The position numbers were made by a program, and so were the translations under genes. 64,000 bases of DNA. It comes from Capnocytophaga sputigena. Its GTDB lineage: Bacteria > Bacteroidota > Bacteroidia > Flavobacteriales > Flavobacteriaceae. The notes beneath the pieces were generated by a model that had not been told where the DNA came from, made no database searches, and saw only the letters and a program-made list of their open reading frames with translations. The DNA is taken from positions 124,001 to 188,000 of the forward strand of contig NZ_UAVP01000008.1 of NCBI RefSeq assembly GCF_900446695.1, in the 5' to 3' direction. Position 1 is the first letter of the stretch. Each line of letters starts with the position of its first letter. Below, piece after piece: positions 7,900 to 16,034 of this stretch.

Positions 7900-8742
7900 A
7901 TGAAAAACATTGAGTTAAACAACGGGGTACAAATGCCCCTATTGGGCTATGGTGTATACCAAGTAAACCCCGAAGAATGTGAACGTTGCGTAAGCGATGC
8001 TATCGCGGTAGGCTACCAAATGATTGACACTGCCCAAATCTATCACAATGAAGAGGGTGTAGGCAATGCTATTAAGAAAAGTGGTATCGACCGCAAAGAG
8101 TTCTTTATCGTTACCAAAGTGTGGGTAAGCAATGCAGGCTACGAAAAAGCTAAAGCCTCTATCGAAACCTCTTTGCGCAAACTACAAACGGATTATATTG
8201 ATTTGCTACTCGTTCACCAACCTTTTGGCGATTATTACGGCTCTTATCGCGCTATGGAAGAAGCCTACAAAGAAGGCAAAGTGCGCGCTATTGGGGTGAG
8301 CAACTTCTATGCCGATAGATACCTCGATTTGACATACCACTGCGAGATAAAACCTGCTGTAAACCAAATGGAAACGCACGTATTCTATCAACAGCAAGAC
8401 CTCCAAGATCTAATGAAAAAATACGACACCAAACTAATGTCGTGGGGACCTTTTGCCGAAGGTAAAAATGATTTCTTTGCCAATCCTACTCTTAATGCTA
8501 TTGGAGAAAAGTATCACAAAACTGCTGCCCAAGTAGCTTTGCGTTATCTCTTGCAACGCGATATTATCTGCATTCCTAAGTCGGTGCGCAAAGAGCGTAT
8601 GGAACAGAACTTTAATGTATTTGACTTCCAACTCTCAGCAGAGGATATGAGCCAAATAGCCACTCTCGACACCCAACAAACGCTTTTCGCTTCTCACCGA
8701 GACCCTGCTTTTGTAGAGATGATACTACAATATGGTAATTAG
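7900..8742 (+). CDS. Aldo/keto reductase
   Basis: A 280-residue (alpha/beta)8-barrel oxidoreductase using NADPH. The catalytic tetrad is complete: Asp43 and Tyr48 (MIDTAQIYHNEEGVG), Lys73 (FFIVTKVW) and His106 (LLLVHQPFG). GVSNF and the C-terminal IPKSVRKERMEQN phosphate-binding segment match AKR family 5-like enzymes such as 2,5-diketo-gluconate reductases. Substrate is not determinable. It has its own strong terminator at 8771-8799. Confidence 0.93.
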   Translation: MKNIELNNGVQMPLLGYGVYQVNPEECERCVSDAIAVGYQMIDTAQIYHNEEGVGNAIKKSGIDRKEFFIVTKVWVSNAGYEKAKASIETSLRKLQTDYIDLLLVHQPFGDYYGSYRAMEEAYKEGKVRAIGVSNFYADRYLDLTYHCEIKPAVNQMETHVFYQQQDLQDLMKKYDTKLMSWGPFAEGKNDFFANPTLNAIGEKYHKTAAQVALRYLLQRDIICIPKSVRKERMEQNFNVFDFQLSAEDMSQIATLDTQQTLFASHRDPAFVEMILQYGN

Positions 8743-8770
8743 ATCGTAGCACGACAAGCAATAAATAAAA

Positions 8771-8799
8771 ATCCTTGTGTGGTAATACCATACAAGGAT
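8771..8799 (+). terminator. Rho-independent terminator
   Basis: ATCCTTGT and TGGTA pair with TACCA and ACAAGGAT, one mismatch, followed by TTTTTT. It closes the aldo/keto reductase gene; the A-rich left flank means it may also end the convergent minus-strand lipoprotein gene. Confidence 0.88.
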
Positions 8800-8825
8800 T
8801 TTTTAATAAAACATCTAACTTGCAT

Positions 8826-9245
8826 CTATTTGCTAAATTCTACTTCAGCATTTAGTTCAGTTATCTTTTCTTGCAATTTAGTGATGTCTTTTTGCAATTT
8901 CTCAATACGGCGATTACTTTTGGCTAAATTCTTGTTAGCCTTTTGAGCTTTGCGCAATGCCTTTTGAGCTTTGTCCGCTCTTTTAGCACTTGCCGAAGCC
9001 GAACTCGCATCACTAAAAGCATCCGTGCGATCAGTAGCTTCTTCATTAGCCTGTGCAGCCTCAGTTTGCAACGACTGATTATTGGTTTGCTCTTGTGTGA
9101 GTTTCATTTCCAATTCGTTGAGCTCGGTATTGAGTTTCAAGGCTTGTTGTTGTTTTTCCAAGCGTATCATCTCTGGTGATTTAGCTGTACCACAGCTCGC
9201 TAACATAAAGGAAGCTAACACTCCCATTAAAAGTACTTTTCTCAT
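8826..9245 (-). CDS. Coiled-coil lipoprotein
   Basis: A 139-residue lipoprotein. The signal sequence ends in the lipobox LASC (Cys19), so it should be lipid-anchored. The rest is almost entirely heptad-like: residues about 28-70 and 85-136 form long charged coiled coils (EKQQQALKLNTELNELEMKL; KLQKDITKLQEKITELNAEV), separated by an Ala/Ser-rich stretch. Such proteins could act as periplasmic spacers or trimerise like Lpp, but no homologue is recognised. A minus-strand -7 box lies at 9273-9280. Confidence 0.75.
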   Translation of the reverse strand: MRKVLLMGVLASFMLASCGTAKSPEMIRLEKQQQALKLNTELNELEMKLTQEQTNNQSLQTEAAQANEEATDRTDAFSDASSASASAKRADKAQKALRKAQKANKNLAKSNRRIEKLQKDITKLQEKITELNAEVEFSK

Positions 9246-9272
9246 AATTACATTATTAATATTTTAATGCCA

Positions 9273-9280
9273 CAAAAGTA
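9273..9280 (-). promoter_or_regulatory. -7 promoter box of the coiled-coil lipoprotein gene
   Basis: CAAAAGTA on plus is TACTTTTG on minus, 27 bases upstream of the ATG. Confidence 0.6.
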
Positions 9281-9343
9281 ATACTTAATTGCCTAATATG
9301 CAAATTCGCTAATTTACTAATTTGCTAATTATCGAATTATCAC

Positions 9344-9351
9344 TACCTTTG
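9344..9351 (+). promoter_or_regulatory. -7 promoter box of the GH16 gene
   Basis: TACCTTTG with a TTG at 9322-9324, 19 bases upstream, which fits the -33 element spacing. Confidence 0.7.
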
Positions 9352-9383
9352 CATTTAGAATAACTTAGAAACAATACAATATT

Positions 9384-10211
9384 ATGAGAAAAACTTTTAT
9401 TATTTTATGCATTTGGAGCATCATTGTAGGCTGTTCTCAAGAACAAAATGAAGATGACTCTTCTGACATAGAAAAAGAGGGATGGAATTTAGTTTGGCAC
9501 GACGAGTTCAACCGCGATGATATTTTCGCTACCGGTATATGGTCTAAAATATGGGGATGCCCTACTTCCACTGCCGATTGGTGCAAAACAATGAATCACG
9601 ACCCCAGTCTGTTTGAGATAAAGGATGGCAATCTTATTCTCTTGGGCAAGCCCAGAACTGACCCTACCAAGCACAAAACGCCTTACATTACGGGAGGAAT
9701 AACTAGCCAAGGAAAGAAATATTTTCAAAACGGGCGTTTAGAAATCCGTTGCAAGCTCGAAGCTCATCAAGGCGCTTGGCCCTCTCTCTGGATGGTACCC
9801 GATGCACCTTGGCCTACGGGTGGTGAGATAGACATCGTAGAGCGACTCAACTACGAGCCTTTTGTACACCATACAGTACATTCCACTTACACCCAAGAGG
9901 GCAAAAAAGACAAATCTAAGCGTACTCCCCCAAGCACCGCTACTGCCCCTATCAACCCCGATGATTACAACATTTATGCCGTAGAACTCGACACCGATGA
10001 GGTGCGTTTTTATGTAAATGGCAAACAAACTTTCAGTTATGCCCGCGTGCCTGAAAAAGAGAGTGAAGGGCAATTTCCTTTTACTCGCCCCTATATGTTG
10101 CGTATCGATATGCAATTAGGCGGTAGTTGGGTAGGTGAAGTAAAACCTTTTACCAAGCCAATAAGAATGTATGTAGACTGGGTACGGTTTTATCAGAGAG
10201 TTAACAAATAA
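9384..10211 (+). CDS. GH16 family beta-glucanase lipoprotein
   Basis: A 275-residue secreted glycoside hydrolase. The lipobox VGC puts the lipidated Cys at 17, followed by a Gln/Asp/Glu-rich stretch (SQEQNEDDSSD) that resembles the acidic surface-export tags described for Capnocytophaga and Flavobacterium lipoproteins. The GH16 catalytic motif ExDxxE is at E148-I-D150-I-V-E153 (nucleophile, assisting Asp, acid/base). WNLVWHDEFN and the C-terminal VDWVRFYQR are also typical. GH16 laminarinases cleave beta-1,3 or mixed-linkage glucans; in an oral or animal-associated species a fungal or dietary glucan would be the likely target, which is inference. No SusCD pair is adjacent. Confidence 0.9.
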   Translation: MRKTFIILCIWSIIVGCSQEQNEDDSSDIEKEGWNLVWHDEFNRDDIFATGIWSKIWGCPTSTADWCKTMNHDPSLFEIKDGNLILLGKPRTDPTKHKTPYITGGITSQGKKYFQNGRLEIRCKLEAHQGAWPSLWMVPDAPWPTGGEIDIVERLNYEPFVHHTVHSTYTQEGKKDKSKRTPPSTATAPINPDDYNIYAVELDTDEVRFYVNGKQTFSYARVPEKESEGQFPFTRPYMLRIDMQLGGSWVGEVKPFTKPIRMYVDWVRFYQRVNK

Positions 10212-10216
10212 AATTT

Positions 10217-10239
10217 GGAGGGCAAATACCGCGCCCTCC
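10217..10239 (+). terminator. Weak hairpin after the GH16 gene
   Basis: GGAGGGC pairs with GCCCTCC (7-base stem, 9-base loop) but no T tract follows. A weak or factor-dependent terminator at best. Confidence 0.35.
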
Positions 10240-10311
10240 CTCCTATTGTAGAAGGCGATATAGTTCAATCAGTTAAATTTCCTGAACTCTATGTATCAAC
10301 TGAGGATATTT

Positions 10312-10446
10312 TTAGACAGTAACTAATTGACTCATTTTGGTGAGCGTTTCCTCTATCATCGCCATACGCTTCTTTACTTTCTCTACCGAAGCATCTAATG
10401 TATACCCCTCATCAAGGAGTTCTTTGATGAGGAGTATTTTTTTATG
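10312..10446 (-). pseudogene. Remnant C-terminal part of a MerR-like regulator
   Basis: On the minus strand an open frame of about 45 codons with no start reads ...[18 protein letters not shown], then a helical tail ending KMSQLVTV and a stop. The piece looks like the second half of a MerR-type HTH plus dimerisation helix (I-K-x-L-L-x-E-G-Y-T-L). A stop codon and then the SDR remnant follow immediately at the 5' side, so the N-terminus and promoter are gone. The family assignment is tentative. Confidence 0.45.
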
Positions 10447-10622
10447 CTCTTACTCCCGAAAAACAAGCGGCTTTTGAGGCTATGGTAAAGGAAATCTACC
10501 CGTTGCAACACATTGGCACACCTGAAGATATAGCCAAAGCTTGTGTATTCTTAGCCAGCGACAATGCTTCGTGGATTACAGGCACTGTGCTCGCCGTTGA
10601 TGGCGGACTCACTACAAATTAA
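10446..10622 (+). pseudogene. Truncated short-chain dehydrogenase (C-terminal 58 codons)
   Basis: The frame beginning [16 protein letters not shown] and continuing [28 protein letters not shown] and a stop is unmistakably the last fifth of a classical SDR (the GxPxDIAxxxxFLASDxASxxTG...DGG signature). The catalytic Tyr-x-x-x-Lys and the Rossmann N-terminus are missing and there is no start codon. It abuts the minus-strand MerR-like remnant head to head. One deletion that removed both 5' ends of a divergent regulator/SDR pair explains the arrangement. Confidence 0.85.
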
Positions 10623-10663
10623 AATTTGCGAATCCCTTAATTTGCTAATTTGCTAATTATTAC

Positions 10664-10671
10664 TATCTTTG
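10664..10671 (+). promoter_or_regulatory. -7 promoter box of the cytochrome gene
   Basis: TATCTTTG with TTG at 10642-10644, 19 bases upstream, and the recurrent TTTGCTAATT motif in between. Confidence 0.7.
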
Positions 10672-10707
10672 CCCTAATATTAGTAAATCAACAAATTAAA
10701 ATAACGT

Positions 10708-11175
10708 ATGAAAAAGATGAGTTTTATAGCTCTTTTGGTGCTATCACTCGCTGCCAATGTAGTATTGGTACGCAAATTATTTGTAGGAAATACCCAAGTA
10801 ATTGAAGGCGACTCACGTATAAGTATTGTGGTAAGTCAGCCTAACCGTGATTTTGTGATGAGCGAAATGCGCAATTTCGTAGAAACCTTACATCAAATCA
10901 ATATGGGAATTGAGCAAAACGATTCCTCACTGATAGTGGAAGCAGCACGTAGTTCAGGAGGTTCGGTAGCACATCACGCTCCTGCAGGACTCATAGCTTC
11001 TATCCCTATGGGATTCAAAACTATAGGCTTCGACACGCACGCTAAATTCGATAGCATTGCCAATAGCGCCGAAAAGAACTTCGACCCTAAAGTTACACAA
11101 CAACAAGTAACTGCCCTACTCGGCAACTGTGTAGCCTGCCACCGCAGCTATCGTATGGATGTGAAAAAGGATTAG
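10708..11175 (+). CDS. Class II-like cytochrome c (cytochrome c'/c556 type)
   Basis: A 155-residue exported or membrane-anchored haem protein. An N-terminal hydrophobic segment (residues 4-25) is followed by an Asn/Gln-rich helical domain and a single haem-attachment motif near the C-terminus, NCVACHRSYRMD (CxxCH at about residues 141-145). C-terminal CxxCH after a helical bundle is the hallmark of class II cytochromes c. These bind NO or serve as electron carriers. Met residues in the first helix (SEMRNF) could be the sixth ligand. The gene is probably co-transcribed with the small ORF at 11195 and the barrel-like gene at 11373. Confidence 0.78.
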   Translation: MKKMSFIALLVLSLAANVVLVRKLFVGNTQVIEGDSRISIVVSQPNRDFVMSEMRNFVETLHQINMGIEQNDSSLIVEAARSSGGSVAHHAPAGLIASIPMGFKTIGFDTHAKFDSIANSAEKNFDPKVTQQQVTALLGNCVACHRSYRMDVKKD

Positions 11176-11194
11176 CAAAAACACATAATACACT

Positions 11195-11371
11195 ATGAAT
11201 TTGAACATATTCATTACCCTACACCTTTTAGAGAAACGCCAAAAGACCTTTGGGAGTATGCTAAGGACAATCCTCTTGTTTCCATTAGCAATTGTAGGGG
11301 ATACGTGTTTGGTGATAGCTTATTTAATAGCTTTGATAGTGAGTAATATACTTAAAAAATACAATAATTAA
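11195..11371 (+). CDS. Small membrane protein, 58 residues
   Basis: ATG at 11195 opens a 58-codon frame beginning MNLNIFITLHLLEKRQKTFG and ending NILKKYNN, stop at 11369-11371. A single hydrophobic segment, about residues 24-53 (TILLFPLAIVGDTCLVIAYL then IALIVS), makes it a likely inner-membrane protein. It sits 19 bases after the cytochrome gene and one base before the next ATG, so it is probably in the same operon. No family is recognised; translation is inferred from the tight spacing and hydrophobic design. Confidence 0.6.
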   Translation: MNLNIFITLHLLEKRQKTFGSMLRTILLFPLAIVGDTCLVIAYLIALIVSNILKKYNN

Positions 11372-11372
11372 A

Positions 11373-11849
11373 ATGAAAAAACTTTTTTTACTGCTATGTG
11401 TATGGGCAACAATCCCTGCTGTAGCGCAAACCTCGAAAGACAAAACCCTGATTATAGATGCGAGTTACCTCAAACAAGGTAGTAGCTACGGACAGTTAGG
11501 AGTGCATTTCAACTATTATGACAGCAATAAGTTGGCACTATTTGCGGGATTGGCGGGCAACTTCCGTTCGGAAAACGGATTAGTTGCTATCCCCGAAGCG
11601 CAACTCTCGGCGTGGATAAGAGCAGATAATGAGCGTGGAGGCTTTGTTGATATTCCAGTCTTGCTCTTGCGCCCTCAACTGAATTTATCTCCTTATTACT
11701 TTGCCCCCGAAGCAGGTATACAAATTTTTATTTTCTATGTAAAAGCAGGCTACGCATTTCCTTGGGGTAAAATGAGTGACAACTATCCTTTTGACACGGG
11801 TAAATTCCGCCTTTCAGTAGGAGCTATTATACCGCTAAATATTAAATAA
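11373..11849 (+). CDS. Small exported beta-rich protein
   Basis: A 158-residue protein with a clear signal peptide (MKKLFLLLCVWATIPAVAQ, cleavage AVAQ-T). The rest alternates hydrophobic and polar residues (YGQLGVHFNYYDSNKLALFA; FYVKAGYAFPWG; FRLSVGAIIPLNIK) like a small outer-membrane barrel, but it lacks a terminal aromatic. It starts one base after the small membrane ORF and ends seven bases before the TPR gene, so it belongs to one cluster. No family recognised. Confidence 0.65.
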   Translation: MKKLFLLLCVWATIPAVAQTSKDKTLIIDASYLKQGSSYGQLGVHFNYYDSNKLALFAGLAGNFRSENGLVAIPEAQLSAWIRADNERGGFVDIPVLLLRPQLNLSPYYFAPEAGIQIFIFYVKAGYAFPWGKMSDNYPFDTGKFRLSVGAIIPLNIK

Positions 11850-11856
11850 AAATAAT

Positions 11857-12534
11857 ATGAACCCAATAATCAAACAATGGGACACTGCTAAATCTCTAAA
11901 AAGAGCCAACCAATATGAAGAGGCTTTGGCTATCTATGAAACGCTCTGCCCAAAGGTAGAGACAGAACTCTCGGATACTTTTGATAGGGCTATGTTTTTT
12001 GGGGATTACTTTGGCTTATTGGCAGATGTTGCCCAGTATGACAAAGCGGAAGCTATGGCTGCTAAAGCCCTAAAATACATAACTGAAAATGAGTATACTA
12101 CTCTAAACTATATCTTCTATAACTATGGGAATATGTATCTTCATCAAGCTAAATGGGAAGAAGCTATTCCTTGGCTCGAAAAAGCGCTCAACAGAAATAG
12201 CGATGGGTGGATTAATGAAAAACGAAAAGCCTACTATGGTACTGCTTTAGGGGGCGCTCTATTCCATTTGGGGCGTACAGACGAAGCCGAAGAAGAGTTG
12301 CTTAAGGCGGTAGAGGCAGGCAAATATACTGTAGCTAATAAGGATTGGGAACCTTTTTTCTACCTCAAAGAAATATACAAGCAAAAAGGTGACGAGAAAC
12401 TAATGGCAAAATATGAAAAAATGTACCTTACCCGACTTAAAAAGGTAAAGGAAGAAGATCTTATCTATCCTCTATCAGAACATCGGGCAAACAAACAAGC
12501 CCTTGAAGACTGGAAAAAACTTAATAACCCTTAA
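11857..12534 (+). CDS. Cytosolic TPR protein
   Basis: A 225-residue protein with no signal peptide made of helical repeats. Recognisable TPR-type units are KRANQYEEALAIYETLCPKV, NMYLHQAKWEEAIPWLEKAL and GALFHLGRTDEAEEELLKAV. It probably mediates a protein contact. It heads a run of soluble unknown genes through 16.6 kb that resembles an immunity-gene array of polymorphic toxin loci; the TPR protein itself gives no direct evidence for that. Confidence 0.75.
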   Translation: MNPIIKQWDTAKSLKRANQYEEALAIYETLCPKVETELSDTFDRAMFFGDYFGLLADVAQYDKAEAMAAKALKYITENEYTTLNYIFYNYGNMYLHQAKWEEAIPWLEKALNRNSDGWINEKRKAYYGTALGGALFHLGRTDEAEEELLKAVEAGKYTVANKDWEPFFYLKEIYKQKGDEKLMAKYEKMYLTRLKKVKEEDLIYPLSEHRANKQALEDWKKLNNP

Positions 12535-12555
12535 TCATTTTACAAATAAAACTCT

Positions 12556-13605
12556 ATGAACGAACAAGCAAGAAAACTTTACGACCAAGCCCAAGCGGAT
12601 TACCCAAAGTTAAAAGCCCAAATAGAGGCGCAGGTAGTGCGTTGGTTTTGGGCAGCAGGAGGCGTAGGATACTTTTCTTTAGAGCCTTTTTATTTTGAAC
12701 AAAACCGTTTCTCGAAGTCTAAAATTCTTAAAGATGCTCCAGAAGATTCCGACAATAAGTATCAATATGGCGTGAATGCCAACGATGAGATTATCGTCGA
12801 ACGCAGTTATACTGAGTTTAAAGGACAGTGTTATGAAACTTTCTATTTCCGTAAAGAAAACCAAATTATCAGTTATCGTTTTGAGTACTCTGAGGAAAAG
12901 GAGTGTGACAATGTAAAGGTTTTTATTTATAAAGATGGATTACTTCAATATATCTATAGTGCTTTTGAAGAACATTATTTGGAAGAGACAATGTATTATG
13001 AGGGGAATAAACTCATACGACGCAAAACTAAAGGATTAGATTATTATTCAAACCCCATTGATAATACCCTTCTCTATACCTATGATATGTTAGGGAAACT
13101 CAATAGTATTACCAACGAAACCGGCTATGTATATTATCAGAAGAAGGATAAGAAAATCAGCTATAAAGCCCTCTCTGAAAAAGCTGCAGAACGCTACTAT
13201 GCCCTATTACTACCTACCATTAAGGCATATCCTGTAAAAGAGCCTTTGTATTGTATCAACCTATCGTTTGACTACCAAAACATACTGCCTACAAGAATAG
13301 GCTTTGGTACTGAAAGCGAAAGACAAGAATACCAAAAGTATGGCAAAGAGGCAAAACACTACCTTTGGAACACTGCCGAATATGCTCATACTATAGATAT
13401 AGAACCCAACGAAGAAGACGCTGCCCTCTTTGACCTTTTCAATCAAGAAACCGAGATGCAAGAAAAGAGCAGTGCAGCCACGAAGCTATTAGTCGCTTGT
13501 GCCAAACGCCTCAAAGAAGAATGGGCATCATTGAGCATTCCCTCCACCGATGACTTTGTAGTAGTGGTAAGTGATGAAGAAGAATCTTTTTTGAAGAAAG
13601 TGTAA
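12556..13605 (+). CDS. Unknown soluble protein, paralogue A
   Basis: A 349-residue acidic protein without signal peptide or membrane segment. It begins MNEQARKLYDQAQADYPKLK and contains an RHS-like stretch (MYYEGNKLIR...LLYTYDMLGKLNSIT). The C-terminal third has acidic helices (NEEDAALFDLFNQETEMQEK). A second copy follows at 13740-14783: ends are nearly identical and the middle (about residues 80-175) is diverged. This conserved-ends/variable-core pattern, and its neighbours, recall immunity proteins, but the family is not recognised. It lies 21 bases after the TPR gene. Confidence 0.65.
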   Translation: MNEQARKLYDQAQADYPKLKAQIEAQVVRWFWAAGGVGYFSLEPFYFEQNRFSKSKILKDAPEDSDNKYQYGVNANDEIIVERSYTEFKGQCYETFYFRKENQIISYRFEYSEEKECDNVKVFIYKDGLLQYIYSAFEEHYLEETMYYEGNKLIRRKTKGLDYYSNPIDNTLLYTYDMLGKLNSITNETGYVYYQKKDKKISYKALSEKAAERYYALLLPTIKAYPVKEPLYCINLSFDYQNILPTRIGFGTESERQEYQKYGKEAKHYLWNTAEYAHTIDIEPNEEDAALFDLFNQETEMQEKSSAATKLLVACAKRLKEEWASLSIPSTDDFVVVVSDEEESFLKKV

Positions 13606-13625
13606 TTTTGAAAATTAAAAAAATC

Positions 13626-13727
13626 TAAAAGAATCATATTTTTGAACAATGGGCACTTTTAGCCGAAACCCAAAGTTATATCGCCCTGCTTAAGGATTTG
13701 TATAAAAAAGTCAATAAGATAAAGTAA
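13626..13727 (+). pseudogene. Short coding remnant between the two paralogues
   Basis: A frame bounded by stops reads KNHIFEQWALLAETQSYIAL and then a Lys-rich end, with no start codon. Its composition looks coding (helical, amphipathic), and it sits exactly between the duplicated genes. It is probably the tail of a gene lost during duplication or recombination; its family is unknown. Confidence 0.35.
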
Positions 13728-13739
13728 TACAGAAACTCT

Positions 13740-14783
13740 ATGAACGAATAAGCAAGAAAACTCTATGACCAAGTCCAAGCGAATTACCCAGCATTGAAAG
13801 CGCAAATAGAGGCGCAGGTAGTGCGTTGGTTTTGGGCAGCGGGAGGCGTGGGACTCTTTTCTTTAGAGCCTTTTTACTTTGAACAAAACCGTTTTCCAAA
13901 GTCTAAAATCCTAAAAGAAGCTCCAAAAGACACTGACAATAAGTATCAATATGGCGTGAATGAAAAAGATGAGATAATTGTAGCACACTCTTATATTGGA
14001 TGTGAAGGCGATTATTACGAAGAGTTTTATTTCCGTGAGGAAAACCAAATTATCAGTTATCACTTTGATTTTGCCTCTAAGAAAAAATGTATAAGTACTA
14101 AAATATTCATCTATAAGGACGAACTCTTGCAATCAATCTACTCCGCTTTCGATAATAATACTTGGAGTGAAAGGACTATGTATTACGAGGGGAACAAACT
14201 CATCCGCCAAGAGAAAAAAGGAATAGATTATATTGATAATACGCTCCTCTATACCTATGATATGTCGGGGAAACTCAATAGTATTACCAGCGAAACCGGC
14301 TATGTATATTATCAGAAGAAGGATAAGAAAATCAGTTATAAAGCCCTTTCGGAAAAAGCTATGGAACGCTACTATGCACTATTGGTGCCTACCATTAAGG
14401 CATATCCCATAAAAGAGCCCTTGTATTGTATCAACCTATCGTTTGACTACCAAAACATACTACCTACAAGAATAGGCTTCGGACTTGAAAGTGACAGACA
14501 AAAATGGAACGAGACTTACGGGGAAAGAGTTGATAGATATCTTTGGAACACTGCCGAATATGCTCATATTATAGATATAGAACCCAATGAAGAAGACGCT
14601 ACCCTCTTCGACCTTTTCAATCAAGAAACCGAAATGCAAGAAAAGAGCAGTGCTGCCACGAAGCTATTAGTCGCTTGTGCCAAACGCCTGAAAGAAGAAT
14701 GCGCATCACTAGGCATTCCCTCCACCGATGACTTTGTAATAGTAGTAGGTGATGAAGAAGAATTCTTTTTCAAGAAAGTATAA
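13740..14783 (+). pseudogene. Paralogue B of the 12556 gene, with stop at codon 4
   Basis: The ATG at 13740, placed exactly as in paralogue A, is followed by AAC GAA TAA: codon 4, CAA in A, is TAA here (13749-13751). After the stop the frame stays open to 14783 and matches A closely (LKAQIEAQVVRWFWAAGGVG; DEEEFFFKKV). The only early in-frame alternative is a TTG at 13794, which would give a 329-residue protein lacking 18 residues. So the gene is either freshly inactivated or rescued by the weak TTG start. The absence of other damage suggests the stop is recent. Function unknown, as for A. Confidence 0.7.
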
Positions 14784-14807
14784 TCCTATTTTAAAACTAA
14801 AAATAAA

Positions 14808-15383
14808 ATGACTCAAGAACAAAAAAACCACATTCAACAGTTGGCGAAAGAACATTTTCGTTACTCATTTTCTCACATCAAAGCCAAAGCCGATAGTAAA
14901 GGAGCTCATTTAGAGGCTTATTATCTATTCTTAGTAGACGATTTTTTTGCCGTTGGTGATGCCGCTATCAGTCGGGAAGCTATTAAGGCTTATGACCCCA
15001 ATGCTACTATATTAGACGCTATATGGAGTGGCGAATGTGAAGAGGACTACAATGGTTCTTATGTACCTGTACAAGAAAATGCCGACAACTGGCTCGACAA
15101 CCAAAGTCATTTGTACAAAGAAATTTATCTCTTAGTACAGGCTTTAGAAGGTGACGATGAAGAAGAACAATACAATGCTTTGCGTAAGGACTTTGAGGAT
15201 TGTCTGCTCAATGCCCTTGCCGAGTGTGATAAAGAAGGGCTTTTTGGCAATCGCGAGGAAAACGGCTTACTTCTTTTTGCCTTTTATATAGATGATTACG
15301 ACGAAAATGACGAAGGCTCACTCTTGTATCGTTCCACCGAACTCCTTAACCCTAAAAAAGATTGGGACAAATTGAAAGGATAA
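14808..15383 (+). CDS. DUF4303-like protein 1
   Basis: A 191-residue soluble acidic protein. The order of elements (AYYLFLVDDFFAVGDAAISR; then EDCLLNALAECDKEGLFGNR; then GLLLFAFYIDDYDE and STELLNP) resembles DUF4303, a family often found in genes near polymorphic toxins. Start ATG at 14808 lies 24 bases after paralogue B. No catalytic motif is seen. The family call is from remembered pattern and moderate. Confidence 0.62.
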   Translation: MTQEQKNHIQQLAKEHFRYSFSHIKAKADSKGAHLEAYYLFLVDDFFAVGDAAISREAIKAYDPNATILDAIWSGECEEDYNGSYVPVQENADNWLDNQSHLYKEIYLLVQALEGDDEEEQYNALRKDFEDCLLNALAECDKEGLFGNREENGLLLFAFYIDDYDENDEGSLLYRSTELLNPKKDWDKLKG

Positions 15384-15397
15384 AATTTAAAAACAAA

Positions 15398-15934
15398 ATG
15401 ACCCCCGAACTACAACCATTAGGCGGTGCTATTTTTGAGGCTACTCAAAAAGCATTTTTAAAGCTCTTTGAAAACGGAGAGCATTATTACTATTGTGTGT
15501 TACTCACTACGGGGGAGGCACTTCCCCCTTGTATTGCGGCGTGGTCGGTGGAAGCCTTAGAGCGATTCGTAAATGAAAATGCTATCCCCCAAGAGGAAAT
15601 ACCATACTATAAATACTCATTTGCCGATAGCCCCTATTACGCTTTTGGTTATGAGGAATATTTTCAGCAGGTAAAGCAGTTGTTTGAGCAGCGCGACTCT
15701 CTTATAGATTACAACAATGAGGAGCAATGGAACGAGGAATACAACCTCCGACTTGCTGCTATGGTATATGCGATGAAAAAACTTGACGAGACGGGTATTT
15801 TTGCCCTCAACCAACCACGAGAACAAGTGTATATCAACGTAGAACTAATGCCCCCCGACGATACCGATATAGAAAGAGCCTTGTCGCTTAACAATTCTGA
15901 AGATATCAAAGAATGGCTTTCTATATTCAGCTAA
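15398..15934 (+). CDS. DUF4303-like protein 2
   Basis: A 178-residue soluble protein. HYYYCVLLTTGEALPPCIAA, WSVEALERFV and FADSPYYAFGYEEYFQQV match DUF4303 better than its upstream neighbour, and LDETGIFALN corresponds to the neighbour's CDKEGLFGNR. The ATG at 15398 was chosen; the frame can be pushed to a TTG at 15362, but that lies inside the preceding gene. It is the last intact soluble member of the array. An immunity-type role is an inference from family context. Confidence 0.7.
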   Translation: MTPELQPLGGAIFEATQKAFLKLFENGEHYYYCVLLTTGEALPPCIAAWSVEALERFVNENAIPQEEIPYYKYSFADSPYYAFGYEEYFQQVKQLFEQRDSLIDYNNEEQWNEEYNLRLAAMVYAMKKLDETGIFALNQPREQVYINVELMPPDDTDIERALSLNNSEDIKEWLSIFS

Positions 15935-15977
15935 TCATTTCTTTTGCATCACACTTGCATAATTCAAAAAAATGATA

Positions 15978-15985
15978 TACTTTTG
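15978..15985 (+). promoter_or_regulatory. -7 promoter box (TACTTTTG)
   Basis: TACTTTTG in the gap before the broken membrane gene at 16035. Confidence 0.55.
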
Positions 15986-16034
15986 TGGCGTGAATTTATT
16001 TTCCATTTTTTAACCTTTCATTTCTTACTTTAAA

